Shown one piece after another: positions 6,333 to 12,433 of a stretch of DNA of 12,433 nucleotides (within the stretch, counting starts at the first letter, position 1; each line of letters opens with the position of its first letter). Source of the stretch: Xanthobacteraceae bacterium (lineage in GTDB: Bacteria; Pseudomonadota; Alphaproteobacteria; Rhizobiales; Xanthobacteraceae). Position numbers and translations under genes: made by a program. The DNA is taken from assembly GCA_030036975.1 (NCBI GenBank), contig JASHSE010000293.1:1-12433 (forward strand), given 5' to 3'. The notes below the pieces were generated by a model. The model searched no databases and was not told the origin of the DNA. It worked only from the letters and a program-made list of their open reading frames with translations.

Positions 6333-7100
6333 TCAGCCCGTCCCAGGAGCCGGACGGGGTTTGCGTTTCGGCTTGGGTCTCGGCTTTGCGTGCTTTTCCT
6401 TATTCTCAGCCGCGAGCGGATCGAAGCCGATATAGACGATGTAATGCTCCAATTCGTCCGATTTAGGCAGCGGAAAGCTTAAGCCCTCCTCGACATGCGC
6501 GAAGGTCGGATTATCGGTCATCGACTGCACCGTCACCGGAATCTGGATCAATTTGGTGACGATCGGCTTGGTGCCGGCGGGCGATTCATCGACCACGGCG
6601 ATGCGCAACGGTACGTCGAACTGACCGGGCCCGCCGGCGGGGCCGAGAATGATGCGGCCTTCGACGCCGACTTTCATCACCATCTGGCCGGCCACGACTG
6701 CGCATTGCCGCGCCGCGCGCACGAAAGTGCCCTGATATTTCAGCGACATCGCCGCGTTATCGCCGCCGCTGCCGATCGTCAGGGTGGAAGCGCCTTCGCG
6801 GATTTGAATGTACGGACACTCGACATCCGGCGTCGCGCCGGCGACCGGCTGCGGCGCCTTGTCGGACGAGGAGGAGAAGAAACCCGCGATGTCGCTGCGC
6901 AGCCATTGCGGCCCGGACGGCGCGGCCGCAGCGGCCGGCGCGGCGGCGGCGGGCGCCGATGCGGTTGCGGCGGGTCCGCCGAACATGCTGCCGCCGCTGC
7001 AGCCGGCGGCGGCGAGCGCCAGCAGAAGCGCGCCGCCGCGCCCGGCTCGATCGCACCAGCGCGGCCTGAGGTGATACCTCGACATTCCCCGAAAACTCAT
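6333..7100 (-). CDS. Putative lipoprotein of unknown function
   Basis: 255 residues. A basic N-terminus and hydrophobic stretch (24-32) end in a probable lipobox with Cys34 (LAAAGC), so the protein is expected to be lipid-anchored in the envelope. A low-complexity Ala/Pro linker (about 42-65) precedes a folded region (about 66-230) beginning at WLRSDIAGFF and containing VECPYIQIREGAS, FVRAARQCAVV and GVEGRIILGPAGG. Cys95 and the Cys in ARQC could pair. The C-terminus (about 234-255) is strongly basic and rich in Lys, Pro and Arg. The start is either ATG 7100 or ATG 7085; neither has a well-spaced ribosome-binding site. I know no function. I recall similar lipoproteins in Hyphomicrobiales. Its end lies next to the atpF hairpins. 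Confidence 0.82.
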   Translation of the reverse strand: MSFRGMSRYHLRPRWCDRAGRGGALLLALAAAGCSGGSMFGGPAATASAPAAAAPAAAAAPSGPQWLRSDIAGFFSSSSDKAPQPVAGATPDVECPYIQIREGASTLTIGSGGDNAAMSLKYQGTFVRAARQCAVVAGQMVMKVGVEGRIILGPAGGPGQFDVPLRIAVVDESPAGTKPIVTKLIQIPVTVQSMTDNPTFAHVEEGLSFPLPKSDELEHYIVYIGFDPLAAENKEKHAKPRPKPKRKPRPAPGTG

Positions 7101-7224
7101 CGCCCAATCAGCCGAAGCGGCTGGCGAACGTCCATGCCCGAACCATCATACCAAAGCAACGGTGGCCATCCCAAGGCATTGACCGCCCGTTCAAAGCGTC
7201 CGCCGGGCGGCAAAGCCCGCATGG

Positions 7225-7812
7225 TTAAGCCTTTGCCGGCTCCTGCAGGCACGCGTAAAGCAGGTGATCCTGCCAGATGCCGTTGATGCACAGGTACTCC
7301 CGGGCATAGCCCTCGCGGACAAATCCGGTCTTTTCCAGGAGCCGGATCGAGGCCGTATTGGTGGGAATGCAGGCCGCCTCGAGCCGATGCAGCCGCAGCG
7401 TCGTAAAGGCAAACGGAATGACGGCTGCCACCGCGGCCGTCATGTAGCCGTGGCGAATAAAGGGCAAGCCCATCCAGTAGCCGAGGCTCGCCGCCTGCGC
7501 CACCCCGCGGCGGATGTTGGCAAGCGTCAAGCCGCCGACCAAGGCGCCATCGCGGTTGCGCAGGATCACGAAGGCATAGCCCTGGTCGGTGCGCAAATCC
7601 TCGGCGTAGCGGCGGATGCGGCGGCGAAAGGCGCCGCGCGTCAGGTCGTCGACCGGCCAGGTCGGCTCCCAGGGGATGAGAAATTCGCGGCTTTTTTCGC
7701 GCACCGCCGCCCATTCGGCGTAGTCGGTCATTTGCGGCGTGCGCAGCGTCACGCCGTCGCCGGGAATCGAGGCGATCGGCTCGGAAAAATTGATGGTGCG
7801 GAAGAACGCCAT
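7225..7812 (-). CDS. GNAT-family N-acetyltransferase, RimJ-like
   Basis: A 195-residue protein of the acetyl-CoA-dependent GNAT superfamily, RimJ/RimL type. Family marks are an N-terminal VTLRTPQMTDYAEW (21-34), the RimJ-typical WEPTWP (48-53), the acetyl-CoA-binding loop region YWMGLPFIRHGYMTAAV (112-128), HRLEAAC (142-148), and TNTASIRLLEKTGF-REG (151-168) with ING-W-DH near 176-183. E. coli RimJ acetylates the N-terminal alanine of ribosomal protein S5; the substrate here may differ, so the name is kept general. It follows the M16 peptidase gene after 63 bases on the same strand. The ATG at 7812 has no obvious ribosome-binding site. Confidence 0.92.
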   Translation of the reverse strand: MAFFRTINFSEPIASIPGDGVTLRTPQMTDYAEWAAVREKSREFLIPWEPTWPVDDLTRGAFRRRIRRYAEDLRTDQGYAFVILRNRDGALVGGLTLANIRRGVAQAASLGYWMGLPFIRHGYMTAAVAAVIPFAFTTLRLHRLEAACIPTNTASIRLLEKTGFVREGYAREYLCINGIWQDHLLYACLQEPAKA

Positions 7813-7875
7813 CGAAGGAGGCTCAATGCGGCGCGCCGATGCGCCGACGCCGAACGTTCTGGGTCGGCGTTCGCA

Positions 7876-9147
7876 TCAGGCGGCGCGGCGCGTGAGAGTC
7901 TCGGCAATCGCGGCGGCGCTTTCAAGTCCTGAGCCGAGACCGAGCATGGCAATGGCCTGCTTGCCGCCCGCCAACAGCGCACGGCCGGCCGCGCGAGCGC
8001 TCTCGACGCTGACCGCTTCGACCTTGGCGACCAGTTCGTCGGCTGGAATCGGCCGGCCAAATACGATCAGCTGCCGCGCCAACTGGCCGATACGGTCGCC
8101 CGAGCTTTCCAGCGCCATGAGCAGGCCGGCTTTCATCTGCGCCTTGGCGCGTGCGATCTCCGCTTCAGAGAGCGTTTCGGCCGTGTTGGCGATTTCCTCG
8201 ACGATGAGCCGCATCAATTCCGGCGTGTCGGCCGCATCGGTGCCGGCATAGAGACCGAACATGCCGACGTCCGAATAGGGAAAATGGAACGAGGAGATCG
8301 AGTAGCACAGACCGCGCTTCTCGCGCGCTTCCTGGAACAGCCGCGATGACATGCCGCCGCCGAGCACGCTGGTGAACGTCTGCAGCGAATAGAGCGAAGG
8401 ATCGGTCTGCGCCACCCCGGGCAACGCCAGGGCGATGTGCACCTGTTCCAGCTCGCGCTTCTCGACGTGGGTGCCGCCGCCAAAATGCGCCGGCTCCGGC
8501 CGGTGACCTGCCGGGCCGTTGAAGCCGGCAAACCGCTTCTCCACCTCGGCGACGACTGCGGCATGGTCGATGGCGCCGGCAGCGGCGACGACCATGTCGG
8601 GGCCCCGATAATGCCGGCCGAGATAGTCGCGCAGCTTGGTGTCGTCGAACGAGCGCACCGTCTTGGCGGTGCCGAGAATCGAGCGGCCGAGCGATTGGTC
8701 CGGAAACGCGACCGCCTGCAGGTGCTCGAACACCAGATCGTCGGGCGTGTCGGCGACGGCGCCGATTTCCTGCACGATGACGTTCTGCTCGCGCGACAGC
8801 TCGTCGGGGTCGAACGCAGGCTCCGAAAGGATGTCGGACAGCACGTCGAGCGCGAGCGCCACGTCGTTTTTCAGAACGCGGGCGAAATAGGCGGTGTTCT
8901 CGGTGCCGGTCGCCGCGTTGAGATCGCCGCCGACCGCCTCGACCTCTTCGGCGATCTGGCGCGCGGTGCGCCGCCGCGTGCCTTTGAACGCCATGTGTTC
9001 GAGCAGATGCGAGATGCCGTGCTCGTCGCCGCGCTCGCCGCGGCTGCCGGCATTGACCCAGACGCCGAGCGACGCCGTCTCCAGATGCGGCATGCTGTCC
9101 GTCACCACGGCGATGCCGGACTTCAGGGTGGTCAACGCAACGCTCAT
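7876..9147 (-). CDS. M16 family zinc metallopeptidase (processing-peptidase-like)
   Basis: 423 residues from ATG 9147. The inverted zinc motif HLLEH (His47, Glu50, His51) is followed 76 residues later by the third ligand Glu127 (NVIVQEIG), the M16 spacing. The second M16 half carries FTSVLGGGMSSRLFQ and REKRGLCYSI, the conserved Arg/Tyr region that aids catalysis. All key residues are intact, so it should be active, unlike alpha-type M16 partners. It resembles bacterial relatives of the mitochondrial processing peptidase beta chain and has no signal peptide. The start ATG overlaps the thrC stop as ATGA (9144-9147), implying translational coupling; a longer upstream frame inside thrC is rejected. 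The substrate is unknown. Confidence 0.95.
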   Translation of the reverse strand: MSVALTTLKSGIAVVTDSMPHLETASLGVWVNAGSRGERGDEHGISHLLEHMAFKGTRRRTARQIAEEVEAVGGDLNAATGTENTAYFARVLKNDVALALDVLSDILSEPAFDPDELSREQNVIVQEIGAVADTPDDLVFEHLQAVAFPDQSLGRSILGTAKTVRSFDDTKLRDYLGRHYRGPDMVVAAAGAIDHAAVVAEVEKRFAGFNGPAGHRPEPAHFGGGTHVEKRELEQVHIALALPGVAQTDPSLYSLQTFTSVLGGGMSSRLFQEAREKRGLCYSISSFHFPYSDVGMFGLYAGTDAADTPELMRLIVEEIANTAETLSEAEIARAKAQMKAGLLMALESSGDRIGQLARQLIVFGRPIPADELVAKVEAVSVESARAAGRALLAGGKQAIAMLGLGSGLESAAAIAETLTRRAA

Positions 9148-10565
9148 GCTGCCGCTCCTTCCTGCGCGGCACGGCTCGTCGCCAGGACGAAACGCTCCAC
9201 CGCTGATTGCTCGGCCGGCAGCACGGTGACGCGCTCCGACCGTGTATCGAGATCGCAAAGCCATTCCGGCAGAGCCGGCCGCGTGCCGCAAGCCGCCTCG
9301 ACCGCATCGGGAAATTTGGCGGCATGCGCGGTCGCGAGCACCACCATCGGCACCGCGGCATCGCGCTGCTCCTTTTCCGCCACCGCAATGCCGACCGCGG
9401 TATGCGGATCGACCAAGCTGCCGGTCTCGCGCTTGACGGCGCGGATGGTGGCGGCGACCTCGTCCTCGTCGGCACGGCCGGCGGCGAACAGCGCACGCAG
9501 CTGCACCAGCGCGTGCGCCGACAGCGTGAACCGCCGCGATTGCTTAAGCGAGCCCATCAACGTCCGGATCGCATTGCCGTCGCGGTCATAGGCGTCGAAC
9601 AGCAGGCGCTCGAAATTCGAAGAAACCTGGATGTCCATCGACGGCGAGGTGGTCGGCACGACCGCGCGCAGCTCGTAGGTGCCGGTCGCCAGCGTTCGGG
9701 CCAGGATGTCGTTGACGTTGGTGGCGATGACCAGCCGGTCGATGGGCAAGCCCATGCGCAGCGCCACGTAGCCGGCATAGATGTCGCCGAAATTACCGGT
9801 CGGAACCGTGAAGGCGATCTTCCGGTACGGCGCGCCGAGCGCCACTGCGGCCGTGAAGTAATACACGGTCTGCGCCATGATGCGCGCCCAGTTGATCGAA
9901 TTGACCGCGGAGAGACGCACCCGCTCGCGGAACGCGGCGTGATTGAACATCGCTTTGACGACCGCCTGACAGTCGTCGAACGTGCCCTCGACCGCGACCG
10001 CGCTGACATTGGCGGCCGCGACCGTCGTCATCATGCGGCGCTGCACGTCGGAGATACGGCCACTGGGAAACAACACGATCAGGTCGACCCGCTCGCGATC
10101 GCGGAACGCCTCGACCGCAGCGCCGCCGGTGTCGCCCGACGTCGCCACCACGATGGTGCGGCGCTCGCCGCGCGACGCCAGCACGTGATCCATCAGGCGC
10201 GCCAACAGCTGCATCGCGACGTCCTTGAACGCCAGCGTCGGCCCGTGAAACAGTTCGAGTGCGAAGGTATTGGCGTTGAGCTGGGCGAGCGGCGCAACGG
10301 CCGGGTGGCGGAAGCCGCCATAGGCCTCGCGCGCCATGCGGGAGAGCTCGGTTTCGCCGATGGCGTCCTCGGTCAAGCGCCGAATGACGTCGACAGCGAC
10401 TTCGGCGTAGGGCCGGCCGGCGAACGACGCGATGGCCTGCGGCTCGATGCGCGGCCAACTCTGCGGCACGTAGAGGCCGCCGTCCGGGGCGAGGCCCGCG
10501 AGCATCGCCTCGGCAAAACCGAGCGGCGGGGCTTCGCCCCTGGTCGATAGGTGACGCACCGGCAT
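9144..10565 (-). CDS. thrC: Threonine synthase
   Basis: A 473-residue PLP enzyme converting O-phospho-L-homoserine to L-threonine, the last step of threonine biosynthesis. Visible marks are the N-terminal LSTRGEAPPLGF (6-17), GLAPDGGLYVP (24-34), the PLP lysine Lys114 in PTLAFKDVAMQ, the phosphate-binding ATSGDTGGAAVEAF, and VPTGNFGDIYAGY. Size and motifs fit the long (yeast/proteobacterial) class. The ATG at 10565 is given, but GGAAGG lies directly against it; the same site is well spaced (6 bases) for GTG at 10559, which would give a 471-residue protein and may be the true start. It overlaps the M16 gene by 4 bases and lies 125 bases downstream of SURF1. Confidence 0.96.
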   Translation of the reverse strand: MPVRHLSTRGEAPPLGFAEAMLAGLAPDGGLYVPQSWPRIEPQAIASFAGRPYAEVAVDVIRRLTEDAIGETELSRMAREAYGGFRHPAVAPLAQLNANTFALELFHGPTLAFKDVAMQLLARLMDHVLASRGERRTIVVATSGDTGGAAVEAFRDRERVDLIVLFPSGRISDVQRRMMTTVAAANVSAVAVEGTFDDCQAVVKAMFNHAAFRERVRLSAVNSINWARIMAQTVYYFTAAVALGAPYRKIAFTVPTGNFGDIYAGYVALRMGLPIDRLVIATNVNDILARTLATGTYELRAVVPTTSPSMDIQVSSNFERLLFDAYDRDGNAIRTLMGSLKQSRRFTLSAHALVQLRALFAAGRADEDEVAATIRAVKRETGSLVDPHTAVGIAVAEKEQRDAAVPMVVLATAHAAKFPDAVEAACGTRPALPEWLCDLDTRSERVTVLPAEQSAVERFVLATSRAAQEGAAA

Positions 10566-10690
10566 CCTTCCGCGGCCGCCGGGATACCCCGCGCCGCGAC
10601 ATAAGCCATTGATAAAGCAGCGTTTCGCTTAAGGCCCCCGATCGACGCGAGGCCGTCTGCAGCCGCACACTAATAGGAAATCAGCGGCCT

Positions 10691-11542
10691 TCACAAGGAA
10701 GGTGAAACGCCGGCCTGCGGCCCCTCGTTTCCACGCCTGCCGGCGTTTTCGCGCTGGTTCCCCACCGCCCAGGAGATGAACATCACGACCAGGACGCCCG
10801 CCAAGCCGTACCAGGTCAGCGCATATTGCAAATGATTGTCCGGAAGGGTCACCATAAGCTTGCCGGGATGCGGCAAGCCGCCGGGCGGCGTCGGGCTTTC
10901 CTGCTCGACATAGAACGGCGCCACCGGCCCAAGGCCCTTGGCGATAAGGCCCTTGACGGCGGCGATGGCCGCAGGATCCGCCGTGAACCACAGGTTCTGC
11001 TCCGGTTCATCGGTCGGCGTGAACCAATGCCGGGCAGCGGGCCAGCGCAACGCGCCCACGATGGTCATCGGCCCGGCGATCTCGCCCTGCGGACGCGACT
11101 TGGGATCTTGCCGGCCTTCGGGCACGAAGCCGCGATTGACGAGCACTGTGCTACCGTCGGCCAGGTGCGCCGGCGTGAACACCCAATAACCGGGATTGGG
11201 CGCGTCGGGACCGAACACGTCAGGACGGAACGCCGACGGCGCCGCATAGACCAAGGCTTCCTTGGCGTTGTCGAGCCGTGCCGTGAAGGTGACGCGATGA
11301 TATTGCAGCCGGCTCACATCGAGGTCCGGCCAGGTCGACGCCGCCGGCAACGGGATCGGCGGCGCGGCAAGCTGCGCGGTGAGCGCCGCGATCAAGCCTT
11401 CCTTCCAGGTCTTGCGCTGCAATTGCCAGGTGCCGAGACCGATCAGGACCGCAAACGCGATGGTCGCCGGGATGACAAGACCGCGCCAAGTGCGGCGTGA
11501 AGTACCGCGCGAAGTGCGCTGCGGCTTTGCGGCTGCGGTCAC
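10691..11542 (-). CDS. surf1: SURF1 family cytochrome c oxidase assembly protein
   Basis: A 283-residue membrane protein. SURF1 helps insert heme a into subunit I of aa3-type cytochrome c oxidase. The first membrane helix (about 21-39) runs into LGTWQLQRKTWK (36-47), the family signature. A periplasmic domain follows with GYWVFTP (118-124) and VLVNRGFVP (133-141). The second helix near the C-terminus follows HLQYALTWYG (237-246, helix to about 260). A GTG at 11542 is used as start because it overlaps the DUF983 stop as GTGA (11539-11542) and gives the usual N-terminus; the in-frame upstream extension lies inside the DUF983 gene. A small hairpin (TTCAC-7-GTGAA, 10690-10706) spans the stop codon. 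Confidence 0.94.
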   Translation of the reverse strand: MTAAAKPQRTSRGTSRRTWRGLVIPATIAFAVLIGLGTWQLQRKTWKEGLIAALTAQLAAPPIPLPAASTWPDLDVSRLQYHRVTFTARLDNAKEALVYAAPSAFRPDVFGPDAPNPGYWVFTPAHLADGSTVLVNRGFVPEGRQDPKSRPQGEIAGPMTIVGALRWPAARHWFTPTDEPEQNLWFTADPAAIAAVKGLIAKGLGPVAPFYVEQESPTPPGGLPHPGKLMVTLPDNHLQYALTWYGLAGVLVVMFISWAVGNQRENAGRRGNEGPQAGVSPSL

Positions 11543-11928
11543 GGTACGCCGGTCCCGCCGAACCGCCCCTCCGCGGCCTTGTGATAATACTGCAGCGCGA
11601 TCATCAAGCCCTTCATCGGCCGCAGCGGGCCGAGCGTGACGATCAGAATGAGCGGCAGCCACAGCACGGCGTGCACCCAGTACGGCGGGTGATAGCGAAC
11701 CTCCGTCACCAGCGCGGCGCCGACCACGATGAAGCCGGCCAAGAACATGATGAAGACGGCGGGACCGTCGCCCGCATCGGCGAAGCCGTAATCAAGCCCG
11801 CAGACCTCGCAGCGCGGCGGCAAAGTCAGAAAGCCGCGGAACAGTCTGCCCTTGCCGCAGCGCGGACAGGAGCAGCGCAGGCCCGCGACAATGGCTCCTG
11901 CGAGCGAGTCGATCGGCGGTTTGGTCAT
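11539..11928 (-). CDS. DUF983 family zinc-ribbon membrane protein
   Basis: 129 residues from ATG 11928. An N-terminal zinc ribbon has two Cys pairs, CPRCGKG (Cys21, Cys24) and CEVCGLDY (Cys40, Cys43), then the family motif DAGDGPAVF (51-59). Two membrane helices follow (about 57-77 and 84-103). The C-terminus contains LRPMKGLMIALQYYHK. DUF983 proteins are usually encoded beside cytochrome oxidase genes in alphaproteobacteria, often between subunit III and SURF1; the exact role is unknown, and the context suggests oxidase assembly or metal handling. An in-frame start at 12042 would add 38 basic residues unlike the family and is rejected. The stop overlaps the SURF1 start. Confidence 0.92.
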   Translation of the reverse strand: MTKPPIDSLAGAIVAGLRCSCPRCGKGRLFRGFLTLPPRCEVCGLDYGFADAGDGPAVFIMFLAGFIVVGAALVTEVRYHPPYWVHAVLWLPLILIVTLGPLRPMKGLMIALQYYHKAAEGRFGGTGVP

Positions 11929-12433
11929 GGCGTCCGATATCGTGAGCCGCTTGCGCGCGCGCAAGCGTGCGGCGCAGACTGCGGCACGCCGCCGCGAGCC
12001 TGATGGGCAAGCCGTCTTACCGCGTGCGATTGCCACGTACAATGCTCGCGGCGTTGCGCCGCGTCGTCACCTCGTAGCGCGGCGGCGCGATGGCGCGCAG
12101 CGGCGCAAGCGCCTGATCGGCATGGCCCGGCTCGATACAGCCTCGGCCGCGCTCGCCACGTCAGCCGACACGTGCAGGCGCTCGTTGATACGACGGACGA
12201 GTTCCTTTGGGCTCGCTGCTTGCGGATCGGCCATTCGGCGCGCCAACGCCTCGGCCAGAATGACAAGGCGACGGCGCTGCCGCGCAGCATGGAAGTTCAT
12301 GAGCAAAGCGGGGCGATGCGGTTCACAAACGCGCCCGAATCACGAGCGGCACCGTCCTCTGGGGTACGGCAAGCGCGCGCATTGTCAGTAAGCGGCGAGC
12401 GAGCCGGCATGGGACAAAGAAGCACCTTCGCGA
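11929..12433. other. Region without a confident gene, right end of window
   Basis: About 505 bases upstream of the DUF983 gene. I looked for the end of a cytochrome oxidase subunit III gene, the usual neighbour, and for its hydrophobic C-terminal helices on the minus strand, and saw none. The minus strand holds the small frames described in the next entry and in the findings. The plus strand has a long open frame (11852-12391) of implausible Arg/Ala-rich composition. An ATG at 12409 (+) opens a frame that runs off the window, too short to judge. No clear promoter for DUF983 was found. Confidence 0.5.
12017..12300 (-). pseudogene. Small hypothetical gene, possibly frameshifted
   Basis: From ATG 12300 the frame reads MNFHAARQRRRLVILAEA and onward through KELVRRINERLHVSADVAS, a sensible helical, soluble-looking sequence. 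After about residue 56 it degenerates into an Arg-rich tail and stops at 12067. At that point another minus-strand frame becomes protein-like (ADQALAPLRAIAPPRYEV, then TTRRNAASIVRGN) and runs to a TAA at 12017-12019. Restoring one missing base near 12130-12140 would join the two into a protein of about 93 residues. No homologue is recognised. The ATG overlaps the stop of another open frame as ATGA (12297-12300). It could instead be an intact 77-residue gene ending at 12067, or chance in high-GC DNA. Confidence 0.3.

Noticed and set aside
7838..7877. Imperfect hairpin (GATGCG, ACGCCGA arms) at the M16 stop codon as a terminator
   Set aside because: The arms need a bulge, there is no T-run, and the downstream acetyltransferase gene is only 63 bases away on the same strand, so co-transcription is more likely.
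8437..9591. 384-residue plus-strand frame opposite the M16 peptidase and thrC genes
   Set aside because: It spans two real genes on the other strand, has no signature, and shows shadow-frame composition.
9207..10550. 447-residue plus-strand frame opposite thrC
   Set aside because: It covers the same bases as an intact threonine synthase with its PLP lysine; the frame is rich in His, Arg and Asp, typical of an antisense shadow.
12297..12431. Minus-strand open frame entering from the right edge, possible C-terminus of another gene
   Set aside because: 44 codons only, no recognised domain and poor third-position GC bias; noted in the frameshift finding but not supported as a gene.
1..12433. 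CRISPR arrays, tRNA or rRNA genes, insertion sequences, toxin-antitoxin or phage-defence genes
   Set aside because: No regularly spaced repeats, no cloverleaf or rRNA sequence, and no transposase, nuclease or antitoxin motif were seen on either strand.

Overview
The window is ordinary chromosomal DNA of an alphaproteobacterium, most likely order Hyphomicrobiales (Bradyrhizobium / Rhodopseudomonas / Pseudolabrys-like). The evidence is the high GC content, a stand-alone F0 ATP synthase operon atpI-atpB-atpE-atpF'(b')-atpF without the F1 genes, a His/Glu arrangement in subunit a typical of alphaproteobacteria, a DUF983-SURF1-thrC-M16 peptidase-GNAT gene run, and palindromic intergenic repeats of the CATTCCGG and TAGCCCGG types. 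The assignment rests on gene content and recalled family features, not on a search.

Layout. Bases 1-1404 (+) hold the C-terminal part of a hybrid histidine kinase: end of a PAS-like domain, coiled coil, H-box, ATPase and receiver. It meets tail to tail, with a 4-base gap, a LuxR-type response regulator on the minus strand (1409-2119). The pair resembles the CrbS/CrbR acetate-switch family. Next on the minus strand are a YjbQ/UPF0047 protein (2354-2818) and a small exported protein (2987-3457), with a palindromic repeat in each adjoining gap. From a near-consensus promoter at 3704-3732 the F0 operon runs on the plus strand to 6226 and ends at a cluster of hairpins.

From 11928 down to 6333 all confident genes are on the minus strand. 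In transcription order they are a DUF983 zinc-ribbon membrane protein, SURF1 (cytochrome oxidase assembly), threonine synthase, an M16 zinc peptidase, a RimJ-like acetyltransferase and a lipoprotein of unknown function. DUF983/SURF1 and thrC/M16 overlap by 4 bases (GTGA and ATGA), which suggests translational coupling. Bases 11929-12433 hold no confident gene. A small minus-strand reading frame there looks as if a single-base deletion broke it, and the cytochrome oxidase subunit III gene that I expected upstream of DUF983 is not visible.

Together the genes are mostly respiratory and housekeeping: proton channel and stator of ATP synthase, oxidase assembly, threonine biosynthesis and protein processing. 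I found no CRISPR array, tRNA, rRNA, intact transposase or clear defence system, and nothing that supports a wholly new system. The points worth a second look are small: a palindromic element inside an imperfect direct repeat, a 12-bp tandem duplication across the b'/b junction, the possible frameshifted gene at the right end, and two uncharacterised envelope proteins flanking the ATP synthase operon.
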